A DNA stretch of 64,000 bases from Paenibacillus thiaminolyticus. Its GTDB lineage: Bacteria > Bacillota > Bacilli > Paenibacillales > Paenibacillaceae. Made by a program: the position numbers and the translations under genes. Where the stretch lies: contig NZ_CP041405.1 in NCBI RefSeq assembly GCF_007066085.1, positions 434,001-498,000 on the forward strand, written 5' to 3'. Below the pieces are notes generated by a model. That model saw only the letters and a program-made list of their open reading frames with translations. It did no database searches and was not told where the DNA came from. Below, piece after piece: positions 26,967 to 35,541 of the stretch. Every line of letters begins with the position of its first letter. Position 1 is the stretch's first letter.

Positions 26967-27075
26967 CTATCCTTATGGGAGAGGTTCAGCAAGTTGCCTC
27001 CACATTTGGAATTGTAGTACGATGATAAGGAATCCAAGCAATGGGAAATTGTAACTCATATTACATAGGATAGGA
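26967..27075 (+). other. Structured leader of the SDR gene, class unknown
   Basis: CTATCCTTATG (26967-26977) can pair with CATAGGATAG (27064-27073), closing an element of about 105 bases. Inner pairings include GGAG with CTCC and TTGGA with TCCAA. The closing stem runs into the ribosome-binding site AGGAG, so folding could hide it. I do not recognise a riboswitch class. Confidence 0.4.
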
Positions 27076-27085
27076 GTGTTGCTAC

Positions 27086-27865
27086 ATGCTGACGCCACTG
27101 AAGGATAAGACGGTCGTCGTGACCGGAGCCAGCAAAGGAATCGGCAAAGGAATTGCGAGAACCTTCGCCGCACAAGGGGCGAAAGTCGCGGTCGTCGCAC
27201 GCAGCTTGACGAAAGCGGAGGAAACCGCGGCGGAAATCCGGGATAACGGAGGTATTGCTCATGCCTTCCAAGGAAATGTCGCCGATTTGGAGTCGATGAA
27301 GTGCGTTGCAAGCGAGGCGGCCGCTACTTTCGGGGGGATCGACGTTCTGTGCGCCAACGCCGGTATTTTTCCGAATGCGACGATCGAGGAGATGACCGGC
27401 GAGCATTGGGATCAGGTGATGAACACGAATGCACGCGGGACGCTGTTTTCCCTTCAAGCCTGCCTGCCCTTTCTGAAGAAAGCGGAATACGGCCGGATCA
27501 TTGTTACCTCCTCGATTACGGGGCCGGCCACCGGCTATGCCGGATGGTCGCACTACGGCGCAAGCAAAGCCGCTCAGCTTGGATTCATGCGCAGTGCGGC
27601 GCTCGAGCTCGCGCGCTACAACATTACAATTAACGCCGTCATGCCCGGCAACATAATGACGGAAGGCTTGGAAGGCCTTGGAGATCATTATCTGCAGGCG
27701 ATGACGGCGTCCATCCCGCTCAAGCGGCTTGGAAGCGTCGAAGATATCGCTTACGCCGCTCTTTTTTTGGCTTCGAAGGAGGCTGGTTTTATTACGGGCC
27801 AGACCATCATCGTGGATGGCGGTCAGATTATTCCAGAGAGTCTGGAAGCGATGGTGCATACCTGA
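27086..27865 (+). CDS. Short-chain dehydrogenase/reductase (FabG-like)
   Basis: A 259-residue classical SDR. The NAD(P)-binding motif is TGASKGIG (residues 13-20), NAG is in LCANAGIF, the catalytic set is Ser143 and Tyr157-x-x-x-Lys161 (YGASK), and the C-terminal end is FITGQTIIVDGG. The preference for NADP is suggested by the Arg in VVARS. FabG-type 3-oxoacyl-ACP reductases and diverse alcohol dehydrogenases share these features, so the substrate is open. The ATG follows AGGAG by nine bases, inside a possible RNA structure. A terminator follows 80 bases downstream. Confidence 0.9.
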   Translation: MLTPLKDKTVVVTGASKGIGKGIARTFAAQGAKVAVVARSLTKAEETAAEIRDNGGIAHAFQGNVADLESMKCVASEAAATFGGIDVLCANAGIFPNATIEEMTGEHWDQVMNTNARGTLFSLQACLPFLKKAEYGRIIVTSSITGPATGYAGWSHYGASKAAQLGFMRSAALELARYNITINAVMPGNIMTEGLEGLGDHYLQAMTASIPLKRLGSVEDIAYAALFLASKEAGFITGQTIIVDGGQIIPESLEAMVHT

Positions 27866-27942
27866 TTCGATTCCTATAGGATACCGTTCATCATGAGCCA
27901 CTGCTGGCCGAGCTTAATGTAATCATCATATACCCTATGTAT

Positions 27943-27987
27943 AAGTGGACATCCGTTTTAGAAAAACGGTTTATGTCCACTTTTTTT
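27943..27987 (+). terminator. Rho-independent terminator of the SDR gene
   Basis: AAGTGGAC pairs with GTCCACTT, with an inner CCGTTTT/AAACGG extension, followed by seven T. Confidence 0.88.
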
Positions 27988-28058
27988 GTGAAGCTGAATT
28001 GGAGTAGGGGCCTTGGGAGGACCAAGTATCCTATATTACCGTGGATGCCTTGCTGTAC

Positions 28059-28853
28059 TTAATCCACGCGAAATACCTGATATTGCTTCCGGTACTCTCC
28101 GGGCGTGAACGATGTATGGCGTTTGAACAGACGAGTAAAATAATTGTGATCCTGGAACCCGCATTGTTCACCGATTTTGCTGAGGGGCAGCTCCGAATGC
28201 GTCAGCAGCCGCTTGGCCCGATCAATCTGCACATGATGTCTGTATTGCAGCGGGCTCATCCCCGAATACTGCTTCAAGCATCGCGCCAAATAATCGAAAT
28301 GATAGTGCAAGTCGCGCTCCATCTGTCCAGAGTCGAAGGGAAGCTCCAAGCGGTTCGCCAAGTAGGAAGCCACTTTTTCGCCAAGAAAATAGGATCGGGC
28401 TTGCGGACTGCTCTTTCTCATCCCAGTTTGCAACTGAATGAGAAGCTGGCCCAACAAAATATGCAGCTCGAAGGAACGGTACTGTGTAAGCACGCGGTGC
28501 AAGTTCAGCATTTCTGTCATTAAAGGCACGACCGTCCGCAAATCTATGGCCGCAAATTTAGGAATATCGATCATGGCCGGATGGGATTCTGTATCCTGAT
28601 CCGTCCGCTTCAGCAACGGCTGCTGCCAGTTGATTTTCTCCGCCAGCATCGGCTGTGAGGGCTGCGGATATTGAAAATGAATCCAATATACCTCGGTTTC
28701 TGTCTCGGTCGGACGGTATCCCCGATGTACCTTTCCAGGCTCCAGAACCAGCAGCATGCCTTCCTCTACATCATATTTAATTCCGTTTTCAGATCCGACG
28801 ATGGAGCTGAGATCGGCGGACTGGGTACTGGATAAAATCCATGAAGCGAACAA
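28059..28853 (-). pseudogene. AraC-family regulator with truncated N-terminus
   Basis: Residues from about 23 onward form an AraC-type regulator. The cupin part is YDVEEGMLLVLEPGKVHRGY; the C-terminal DNA-binding domain has two helix-turn-helices and the signature GFQDHNYFTRLFKRHTSFTP followed by GEYRK. The first 20 or so residues are not family sequence. They are read antisense from an alpha-fucosidase gene fragment, and the normal first 35-40 residues are missing. The junction lies near 28800. The DNA-binding half is intact, but with no native start or promoter it is most likely inactive. Confidence 0.72.
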
Positions 28854-29004
28854 TCATAACGTCTCATTCCTATTAAATGGAGCACCCAATCAGCAAGGCT
28901 TGTTGGACGTAAATGTTTTGGAGCGCTTTCAAGAAATCGGAGAACGATACCGGCAGCCTGCAGATCTCGATTCAATTCCGGAAAGCTGGTTAATTAGAAA
29001 GTGA
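28806..29004 (+). pseudogene. C-terminal fragment of an alpha-L-fucosidase (GH29)
   Basis: The reading ADWVLDKIHEANNHNVSFL, then LLNGAPNQQGLLDVNVLERF and EIGERYRQPADL, matches the end of the GH29 catalytic domain. The N-N-x-N-x-L-L-N-x-A-P-x-x-x-G segment is conserved. Only about 65 residues remain. The 5' side runs into the truncated AraC gene on the other strand. The ancestral arrangement was presumably a divergent AraC regulator and fucosidase, collapsed by one deletion. Confidence 0.75.
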
Positions 29005-29161
29005 GAACGAAAAAAAATCGAAGATTTATCTTGTTATTTGCCCATGATAATAGTACTCTACCAACGATTCAGATAAGCTACTATTGGGTATAAGAAACCT
29101 TGGCGATGGAAAGGATTAGGAGCATCGGGTTGGTCTTTACCTAGATAAGGGAGTGAAGTCT

Positions 29162-29542
29162 GTGGTTAGTAAGCTTGGCCAAGTTATGTTGTATGTGAGT
29201 AACCAAGATGAGGCAGTGGATTTTTGGACAGGCAAATTAGGCTTTCATGTTATTTCTGAAGAAAATAACGGTCAAGGTATGAGGTGGATTGAAATTGCCC
29301 CGACAAAGGATGCGGAAACAAGCATCATTTTGCACAATAAGGAATTCGTAGCGAAAATGTCACCTCGATTACATCTTGGTACACCGTCTTTAATGTTTTT
29401 TTCGGAGAATCTGGATGAATTACATCGTGACTTATCAACTAAAAATATCAAAGTCGGTGACATTGTAACGATGCCTTCCGGCAAAGTATTTAACTTTGCC
29501 GATAATGAAGATAATTACTTTGCGGTAATGGAAAGAAACTAA
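29162..29542 (+). CDS. VOC/glyoxalase superfamily protein
   Basis: A 126-residue single-module VOC protein. It begins MVSKLGQVMLYVSNQDEAVD, has GKLGFHVISE and FWTGKLGF typical of bleomycin-resistance/glyoxalase I relatives, and ends with a NFADNEDNYFAVME strand. A Glu near the C-terminus stands where metal ligands usually lie. The GTG at 29162 follows AAGGGA by nine bases; another in-frame GTG lies three codons upstream. The substrate is unknown. Confidence 0.85.
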   Translation: MVSKLGQVMLYVSNQDEAVDFWTGKLGFHVISEENNGQGMRWIEIAPTKDAETSIILHNKEFVAKMSPRLHLGTPSLMFFSENLDELHRDLSTKNIKVGDIVTMPSGKVFNFADNEDNYFAVMERN

Positions 29543-29585
29543 ATGACTTAAGTCATTATAGAGTCCAGCGGAAAGCATAAGCGTC

Positions 29586-29629
29586 AAAGAGCATCTTCTC
29601 CCACGAGGAAGAGATGCTCTTGGCTTTTT
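29586..29629 (+). terminator. Rho-independent terminator
   Basis: An AAGAGCATCTTCTC arm pairs with GAAGAGATGCTCTT around a short loop, followed by five T after GGC. It ends the VOC gene. Confidence 0.82.
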
Positions 29630-29750
29630 CGGGAGCAAGATACATAGGCCGGTTTACACGTGATATTTAAAAATTTTGATATCTTCACCGTTTCCACATA
29701 ATTTCTGGTTACAGTATGAAATATCAGAATATGAAGTGGAGGTATGTGTG

Positions 29751-31340
29751 ATGAAAGGTAAAGTAAAAATAATCCTTGCCATCGGTGTGATTAGCATCGT
29801 GATGGCTGGCTGTGCTAGTTCTACTGATAAAGATGCGATGGAGGAATTGGATTCTTCCCAAATGAACGTGGAGAGCACCCAGACACAGGGCTCAAATAAT
29901 ACGGGCAACATCATGACGAATGAAACGACGAGGGTAGATGGCAAGGAGTATACCATCACGGCGCAAGCGAGCAATTTGAAGGTATCCGATGACAAGACTC
30001 TGCCTGTATGGACATTCAATAATTCTGTACCCGGTCCGGAGATTCGTGTCACCGTGGGAGACACGGTAAAGATCAACCTAAAGAATGAGCTCGAAGAACC
30101 CGTTTCCATTCATTGGCACGGTTACCCTGTACCGAATGATATGGATGGGATTCCAGGCGTTACCCAAGATGCTGTTGTTCCAGGCAAAACGTTTACGTAT
30201 GAGTTTAAGGCTACCGTTCCCGGTACCTATTGGTATCATTCGCACCAAGATAGTGTCAATCAGCTTGATAAAGGGCTCTACGGTGCCCTGATCGTGGAAG
30301 ATCCGAACGATAGCTACGATCGGGATTACACCCTTGTATTGGACGAATGGATAAGTTCAGGCAGCACGGATAGGGAAGGCATGGATCATGGCAAGATGGA
30401 CATGGGAGATATGAAGGGCATGGATCACAGTCAGATGAATAGGAGTGGCATGGGAAGCATGGAAGGTCATGATATGAGCATGTACGACCTGTACACCATC
30501 AATGGAAAGACTGGCGATGCCATTGATAAGCTAATGGTTAAAGAAGGCGAGAAAGTTCGAATCCGCCTGATCAATGCTGGATATCTGACGCATACGATGC
30601 ATTTGCATGGACATGAATTCAAGGTAGTTGCCTCAGATGGTCAACCTGTAAATAGCCCTGCGGTGATTACGGATCAAGGGATTGCCATCGCTCCAGGTGA
30701 ACGTTACGATCTTGAATTTACGGCGAACAATCCTGGGTCTTGGCTGCTTGAAGAGCATGGCAGGGATGACAAAGTGAACAACATGAGAGCCGTTATTGCG
30801 TACGAAGGCTCTACGGTGCACACCGATGCTTCTAACGCATCCGAATCGTTGCCGCAATTCGATCTGATGAAATACGGTAAACAAGCCGAAACCAAGTTCT
30901 CATTGAATGAATCCTTTGATCAGGATGTTCTTCTGAATCTGAATACAGAAATGAAGAACGGAGAGATGGTCTATACCATAAACGGCAAGGTATTTCCTGA
31001 TACTGATCCCATTAAAGTTAATAAAGAGGAAAAGGTAAAGGTCACCTTCGTGAACCAATCGAAGACCGATGATCATCCCATGCACCTGCACGGACATTTC
31101 TTCCAAGTGCTAAGTAAAAACGGACAACCTCTAGAAGGGGCACCTGTCATTAAGGATACCCTCAACGTGAAGCCAGGCGAGGAATATGTGGTTGCATTCG
31201 AAGCGGATAATCCGGGAGATTGGATGTTCCATTGCCATGAACTGCACCACGCGTCAGCAGGGATGGTTACGGATGTAAAGTATAGTGACTATCAAAGCAA
31301 CTATACCCCTGACCCGAGTGTCGGCAATAAACCAGAATAA
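29751..31340 (+). CDS. Lipoprotein multicopper oxidase (CopA-like)
   Basis: A 529-residue exported enzyme. A signal peptide ends in lipobox VMAGC. Copper ligands are visible in four blocks: HWHG (about 121-124), WYHSH (about 161-165), HPMHLHGH (about 442-449), and the HCHELHHASAGM block (about 494-505) with the type 1 Cys and axial Met. A Met/His-rich insert (about residues 205-245, repeating MDHxxM and GM) probably binds Cu(I). It oxidises Cu(I) or organic substrates outside the membrane and likely protects against copper. ATG 29751 follows GGAGG; the upstream extension lacks a signal. It is first of the copper block. Confidence 0.9.
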   Translation: MKGKVKIILAIGVISIVMAGCASSTDKDAMEELDSSQMNVESTQTQGSNNTGNIMTNETTRVDGKEYTITAQASNLKVSDDKTLPVWTFNNSVPGPEIRVTVGDTVKINLKNELEEPVSIHWHGYPVPNDMDGIPGVTQDAVVPGKTFTYEFKATVPGTYWYHSHQDSVNQLDKGLYGALIVEDPNDSYDRDYTLVLDEWISSGSTDREGMDHGKMDMGDMKGMDHSQMNRSGMGSMEGHDMSMYDLYTINGKTGDAIDKLMVKEGEKVRIRLINAGYLTHTMHLHGHEFKVVASDGQPVNSPAVITDQGIAIAPGERYDLEFTANNPGSWLLEEHGRDDKVNNMRAVIAYEGSTVHTDASNASESLPQFDLMKYGKQAETKFSLNESFDQDVLLNLNTEMKNGEMVYTINGKVFPDTDPIKVNKEEKVKVTFVNQSKTDDHPMHLHGHFFQVLSKNGQPLEGAPVIKDTLNVKPGEEYVVAFEADNPGDWMFHCHELHHASAGMVTDVKYSDYQSNYTPDPSVGNKPE

Positions 31341-31455
31341 TATGGACGGTCCATTTCAGCTACATCGATCCTTCGTGGTATCAACACGGAATCCACACAT
31401 TTTTAATCTACAATTCAAGTATACAAATACTTTCTAGCATAGGGAGGCGTAAAAG

Positions 31456-31662
31456 ATGGATTGGACATGGTTATTGCTACTGGCTTGTCCCATCATGATG
31501 GTTCTGATGATGTTCGGTATGATGCGTGGAGGTCACGGACACGGACATGGGGATCATGGAAAAGGGACTTCGGAGGATATGCAAAAGATGCAAAGAGAGC
31601 TGGACGAAGTAAAAGCTCAGAATGAGCGAATGAGAAAAGATATTCAAAACTTGACTCGATAA
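31456..31662 (+). CDS. Small His-rich membrane protein
   Basis: A 68-residue protein: one N-terminal membrane helix rich in Met, a His/Gly run (GGHGHGHGDHGKG) and a C-terminal coiled coil. A good GGGAGGCG site precedes the ATG. Similar small proteins accompany copper oxidases and P-type ATPases. The His and Met residues suggest a metal-binding or trafficking role (inference). Confidence 0.75.
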   Translation: MDWTWLLLLACPIMMVLMMFGMMRGGHGHGHGDHGKGTSEDMQKMQRELDEVKAQNERMRKDIQNLTR

Positions 31663-31688
31663 GATCGTCCGCCAAGGAGGAATGAACA

Positions 31689-31955
31689 TTGAATTGTTGT
31701 GGAAATCATAATCATGGATACAGCAACGCCAAACATCCAACCCACGATGGACAGGGTTCAAAATCACATCATTGGATGATGACATTATGTTGTGTACTTC
31801 CAGTTGTGCTTGTTGTCATGACCGTCCTGATCAATGCATATCGGGGTGAACCAACAAATTATCTGCTTATGGGCATCCTGTTGATTTGTCCACTTTCCCA
31901 TATGATTTTCATGCCATTAATGAACAAGATAAGTAATCGAAACACATCAGATTAA
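31689..31955 (+). CDS. DUF2933-like small membrane protein
   Basis: An 88-residue protein with a Cys/His-rich N-terminus (CCGNHNHG) and two membrane helices. HHWMMTLCCVLPVVLVV and LLICPLSHMIFM correspond to the conserved W-M-M-x-L-C-C and C-P-L-x-H segments of DUF2933, which is common in copper-resistance loci. The TTG start is fixed by AAGGAGG eight bases upstream. Function unknown; metal handling is suggested by context. Confidence 0.8.
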   Translation: MNCCGNHNHGYSNAKHPTHDGQGSKSHHWMMTLCCVLPVVLVVMTVLINAYRGEPTNYLLMGILLICPLSHMIFMPLMNKISNRNTSD

Positions 31956-31962
31956 CGATTGG

Positions 31963-31998
31963 AATGCCGTTTGCTTGATGCTGACGGCATTTCGTTTG
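31963..31998 (+). terminator. Terminator between the oxidase genes and the two-component genes
   Basis: AATGCCGT pairs with ACGGCATT, followed by TCGTTT. It separates the structural genes from the regulators. Confidence 0.65.
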
Positions 31999-32089
31999 CT
32001 GGGGATGATTTCATTCCCGCTTCATCTTGAATGCAGTGTCTGGATCGTTTACATTGGGGTTACCAGTAACACACGAAGCAGGTGAACAG

Positions 32090-32797
32090 ATGGCTAAAAT
32101 TCAGGTACTTGTCGTAGATGACGAATGGAATATGCGGAATCTGCTTCGCATTTATCTCATGAAAGAGGGCTTTGAAGTCAGGGACGCTTCGTCTGGTTAT
32201 GAAGCCCTGTCGATGATGAAGCAGCATTCGTTCGATCTTCTGATATTGGATGTAATGATGCCAGGCATGGATGGTTGGCAGGTGTGCAAAGCTATTCGAG
32301 AAACGGAAACGATGCCGATCCTGATGCTTACGGCTCGATCGGAGACCAAAGATAAAGTCCATGGACTCGGGATAGGAGCCGATGATTATGTAACGAAACC
32401 ATTTGAACCTGAAGAGCTATTAGCACGTGTCTTTTCGTTATTGAGACGTTCTATGATCAATGAAGCACACAAGCTTCAAGGATCGACCATCAAATTTCAT
32501 AACCTCAGAATAAATGCAGAAGCTCGTGAAATTCACATTCATGAAGAAAACGTTGATTTTACGCCTAAAGAATTTGATTTACTTCTCTATCTAGGGCAAC
32601 ACAGTCAACGCACATTTTCACGAGAAGAACTGGTGGAACGATTATGGGGATATGAATATACGGGGGATGCCCGTGTCGTGGATACTCATATCAAAAATAT
32701 TCGTGAAAAGCTTCAACGCGCTGGACTTGGCTATGATCCGATACAAACAGTGTGGGGTGTGGGCTATAAATTCTCGCCAGCCGGAGGGGACAGATGA
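32090..32797 (+). CDS. OmpR-family response regulator
   Basis: A 235-residue regulator. The receiver domain has the acidic pair in VVDDE, phospho-acceptor Asp54 in LILDVMMPGMDG, and Lys in DDYVTKPF. The C-terminal winged helix (residues 135-232) contains LTPKEFDLL-like DFTPKEFDLLLYLG and DTHIKNIREKL. The ATG 32090 follows an AGGTG site. It overlaps the kinase gene by four bases. Copper is the likely signal given the neighbouring oxidase, but this is inference. Confidence 0.92.
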   Translation: MAKIQVLVVDDEWNMRNLLRIYLMKEGFEVRDASSGYEALSMMKQHSFDLLILDVMMPGMDGWQVCKAIRETETMPILMLTARSETKDKVHGLGIGADDYVTKPFEPEELLARVFSLLRRSMINEAHKLQGSTIKFHNLRINAEAREIHIHEENVDFTPKEFDLLLYLGQHSQRTFSREELVERLWGYEYTGDARVVDTHIKNIREKLQRAGLGYDPIQTVWGVGYKFSPAGGDR

Positions 32798-34203
32798 GAC
32801 GGAATCGAATTGGGATGAAACTCGGACTCGTCATCGCTTCGATCGTTTTTATCGTCCTCCTGTTTCTTGGCGTGAGCTTGTATCAAATGTTCTCCAACTT
32901 TTATCATGCCGAGATGAGAACGGAGGTCACAGAGTTGACCTCTCATTTCAGAACCATGGCGGAGACAACGGATGCATCATCCATGGAAGAAATGATACGG
33001 ACATTTGCAGATTTTTCAAATGTAAGTATGTTCTATATCAACGCAGCAGGTGAGGTCACCCTTCATTCAGGCGGACATAGTGCTGCTGATCAGTCATTTA
33101 TTCGGACAGAGGATGTACAGCAAATTTTTGCAGGGGAGTCCATTCATTTAGAACACGAAGATCCGCTAGGCAATCGTTACATGGTCATTGGACAACCGCT
33201 CTATCATGATAATCAGATTTCCTCGGCTATTTATGTGATGGCCTCCATGCACAGCATGGATAGATCTCTTATTACGGTGCGGAATCTGTTACTCCTGTCA
33301 GGAGTTGGAGCCTTCTTACTCGCGATTGGAATCACCTGGATTATGGCCCTGCTCTTTTCGCGGCCTCTCATTATGATGCAGCAAGCGACGAAGAAAATCG
33401 CTATCGGGGAGTTAGCAACTCGATTAGATATCCATAGTAAAGACGAAATTGGTGATCTGGCAGCAGCGATTAATAACTTGGCTGCCGATCTGCAGAGGTA
33501 TCGAGATACACGGCAGGAATTCTTCGCTGCTATCTCTCATGAGCTAAGAACGCCAATCACTTACGTGGAAGGCTATGCCAAGGTCGTGAAGAACCGGTTA
33601 TATGAGACGGAAGAAGAGAAGGATCGCTATCTGGACATTATTTATCAAGAAGGTGTGCGTATCCAGCACTTGGTGAATGATCTATTTGAACTGGCCAAGA
33701 TGGAGGAGGGAAAGATCAGTCTGTCCATGGAATGGGTGGACTTGAAGGATGTTGTGGACCAAGCTGTACAGGCGGTCTCGCTACAAGCGAAGGAGAAAGA
33801 GATCGAACTTATCGTTCATCCTGTCGCATCTGTACCGTTAATCCGCGGCGATGGGAGGCGCATGGAGCAAATTGTACGCAACCTGTTGGAGAATGCAGTC
33901 CGTTATACCGAAGAGGGAAGAATTGAAGTCCATCTCCGGAGCACATCAGGCACACTCTCCCTGTCGATAGAGGACACGGGCATTGGGATTGCTGAGGAAG
34001 AGCTGCCCTATATTTTTGATCGCTTCTATCGGGTAGAGAAGTCAAGATCGCGGAAGACGGGCGGTACCGGTCTAGGGCTTTCCATCGTCAAGAAATTGGT
34101 GGAATTGCAAGGAGGGTCGATTCAAGTAAGCAGTCAGAGAGAAGTTGGTACTCGCTTTACGGTTACATTCACACTCCCGACCATGCAGGAGGAAAAAATA
34201 TGA
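32794..34203 (+). CDS. Sensor histidine kinase
   Basis: A 469-residue membrane kinase: TM1 (about 10-30), an extracytoplasmic domain with several His and Met residues, TM2 (about 163-190), HAMP, a HisKA domain with phospho-His249 in SHELRTP, and a C-terminal ATPase domain with N-box NLLENAVRY and G-boxes EDTGIGI and GTGLGLS. It pairs with the upstream OmpR-type regulator (4-base overlap). The sensor domain's HSGGHS and MHSM segments would fit metal sensing, which is inference. Confidence 0.92.
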   Translation: MRRNRIGMKLGLVIASIVFIVLLFLGVSLYQMFSNFYHAEMRTEVTELTSHFRTMAETTDASSMEEMIRTFADFSNVSMFYINAAGEVTLHSGGHSAADQSFIRTEDVQQIFAGESIHLEHEDPLGNRYMVIGQPLYHDNQISSAIYVMASMHSMDRSLITVRNLLLLSGVGAFLLAIGITWIMALLFSRPLIMMQQATKKIAIGELATRLDIHSKDEIGDLAAAINNLAADLQRYRDTRQEFFAAISHELRTPITYVEGYAKVVKNRLYETEEEKDRYLDIIYQEGVRIQHLVNDLFELAKMEEGKISLSMEWVDLKDVVDQAVQAVSLQAKEKEIELIVHPVASVPLIRGDGRRMEQIVRNLLENAVRYTEEGRIEVHLRSTSGTLSLSIEDTGIGIAEEELPYIFDRFYRVEKSRSRKTGGTGLGLSIVKKLVELQGGSIQVSSQREVGTRFTVTFTLPTMQEEKI

Positions 34204-34412
34204 GAAAAGTTGACTGGCTCATTGCTGCGTGCTTTATCGCTAGCGGGTTGATGTGTTTAGCCATGTCAGCCTCATACTTTCAAAACAATTCGGCTTCGGG
34301 CGAAGGGAGTGTTTTCGAATCCGTGTGCATCTGGATGGCGATAATTGGGGCAGTCATCTATCTCATTTACCGATTCGTTCAGTTCAAACAACGGAAGGGA
34401 AAGAAAGAGTGA
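34200..34412 (+). CDS. Small membrane protein of the copper operon
   Basis: A 70-residue protein with two hydrophobic helices (about residues 5-25 and 42-62) and a Lys-rich C-terminus. It overlaps the kinase gene by four bases, so it is co-translated with the two-component system. I do not recognise a family; a kinase accessory role is possible. Confidence 0.7.
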   Translation: MRKVDWLIAACFIASGLMCLAMSASYFQNNSASGEGSVFESVCIWMAIIGAVIYLIYRFVQFKQRKGKKE

Positions 34413-34436
34413 CTTCGATAATGGGGTCACTTTTTT
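34408..34436 (+). terminator. Rho-independent terminator of the two-component operon
   Basis: AGTGAC pairs with GTCACT around a short loop, followed by six T, right after the last gene. Confidence 0.82.
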
Positions 34437-34514
34437 GTTCTCCACATTTTCTTCATCGTTTCTCTATATCTTTTTTTTACAATGAATCTATCTTAATGAG
34501 AAGGGAGATTCATT

Positions 34515-34834
34515 TTGAAGAAAATCATATTATCCATTGTTGCCGCTGCTTTAAAGGAGTGAAGCTGCCTCGAACTACAAAGGAACAAGCAAAAGAAGGA
34601 ATCAAGGTGGAGAAAGAAGACCTGCGTGCAGGAGACATCGTCTTCTTTAACACGGATGGCAAGGGGATTTCGCATGCCGGAATTTATATGGGGGATGGTT
34701 TATTTGGACACGCCTCCGTAAATAAAGGGGCAGAGATCAGCGAACTATCAGAGACGTATTATGCGACACGGTATGTCACGGCTCGTCGTATCCTGTCTGA
34801 TGATCAATATCGGACACGAACGATCAATCCCTAA
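34515..34834 (+). pseudogene. Broken NlpC/P60 cell-wall hydrolase gene
   Basis: A TTG start with a good AAGGGAG site opens a signal-peptide start MKKIILSIVAAAL that stops after 15 codons. In another frame the C-terminal part of an NlpC/P60 domain follows: LPRTTKEQAKEG, LRAGDIVFF, ISHAGIYMGDG (catalytic His) and ARRIL. The piece that should carry the D-C-S-G catalytic cysteine is deleted, so no active enzyme can be made. Confidence 0.8.
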
Positions 34835-34842
34835 GTTAGACC

Positions 34843-35091
34843 ATGTGGAAGAAGTTGAATCCAATCAAACTAAAAACAGGAGATTACATCCTGATATCCA
34901 CTCTGCTTCTTGTCGCAGTGCTGATATACGGAGTTTATGCTTTGCAGCCATTCCATGATGAAATGCCGGCAGGTGAAGCTCACGCCCAAATTCAGGTGGA
35001 CCTATTGGGAAAGGAGACTTGCTTTGAAAAAATCGGTGATATGGATAGGGGCTTCATTGCTTTCTGTCGTCGTCATATTCGTAGTAATTAA
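34843..35091 (+). pseudogene. Truncated NusG-domain-II-like membrane protein
   Basis: MKTGDYILI-like start (here KLKTGDYILISTLLLVAVLIYG), one membrane helix, then AHAQIQVDLLGKE. This resembles the first half of the small membrane proteins with a NusG domain II, in which a D-G-K turn follows the A-x-I-x-V-D strand. After residue 57 the sequence runs out of frame over the start of the next gene. It is probably a 3'-truncated gene. Confidence 0.5.
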
Positions 35092-35473
35092 TGCTATTAA
35101 CTTTCGCGCGGATGAGCCTGCAGAAGTACAAAGACTTCAATCTGCAACACCGCCTTCTCAAGTGGAGGAACGGTTCGGATTGGAAAAAGATTGGCAGCAA
35201 AATGGTAAAGATAATCTCTACACAACCAGATTACTTGAAGGAGAACTTGCCTCGGAGCGCACTGGGGTTATCCTAACCGATACGGACTGCGAGGCGGATG
35301 CGCAGGGAATCAGCCAATGTCACAATAAAATCGAGCTTGATCCTAACCATACCATTACCGTTATGAACATCCACAATATGATGAAATACGAATGCTTTAG
35401 CCCTGGGGAAAAGGTCAAGATCGTTCCATCCGAAGTTGGAGAGTGGATGGTTCTAAGTAAAATAGAATCTTAA
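35024..35473 (+). CDS. Membrane-anchored protein of unknown function
   Basis: A 149-residue protein with a single N-terminal membrane segment (about 3-24) and an extracellular domain. Cysteines occur in TDTDCEADAQGISQCHNKIE and later KYECFSPG, with a HTITVMNIHNMMKYEC stretch rich in His and Met. The TTG at 35024 follows AAAGGAG by eight bases. It closes the copper block and is followed by a terminator. No family recognised; a metal or redox role is suggested only by residues and context. Confidence 0.65.
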   Translation: MKKSVIWIGASLLSVVVIFVVINAINFRADEPAEVQRLQSATPPSQVEERFGLEKDWQQNGKDNLYTTRLLEGELASERTGVILTDTDCEADAQGISQCHNKIELDPNHTITVMNIHNMMKYECFSPGEKVKIVPSEVGEWMVLSKIES

Positions 35474-35493
35474 CTGATTGAATCCGCAAGAAG

Positions 35494-35519
35494 AGACTGT
35501 CTCCGTACAGTCTTTTTTT
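35494..35519 (+). terminator. Rho-independent terminator
   Basis: AGACTGT pairs with ACAGTCT, followed by a run of seven T, 20 bases after the preceding stop codon. Confidence 0.85.
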
Positions 35520-35541
35520 GTTGTAGGCAATTTATGTTTTG

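Noticed and set aside
26978..27001. preQ1-like AGAGGTTC element before the SDR
   Set aside because: The A-rich 3' tail that forms the preQ1-I pseudoknot is absent and the gene is not a queuosine gene.
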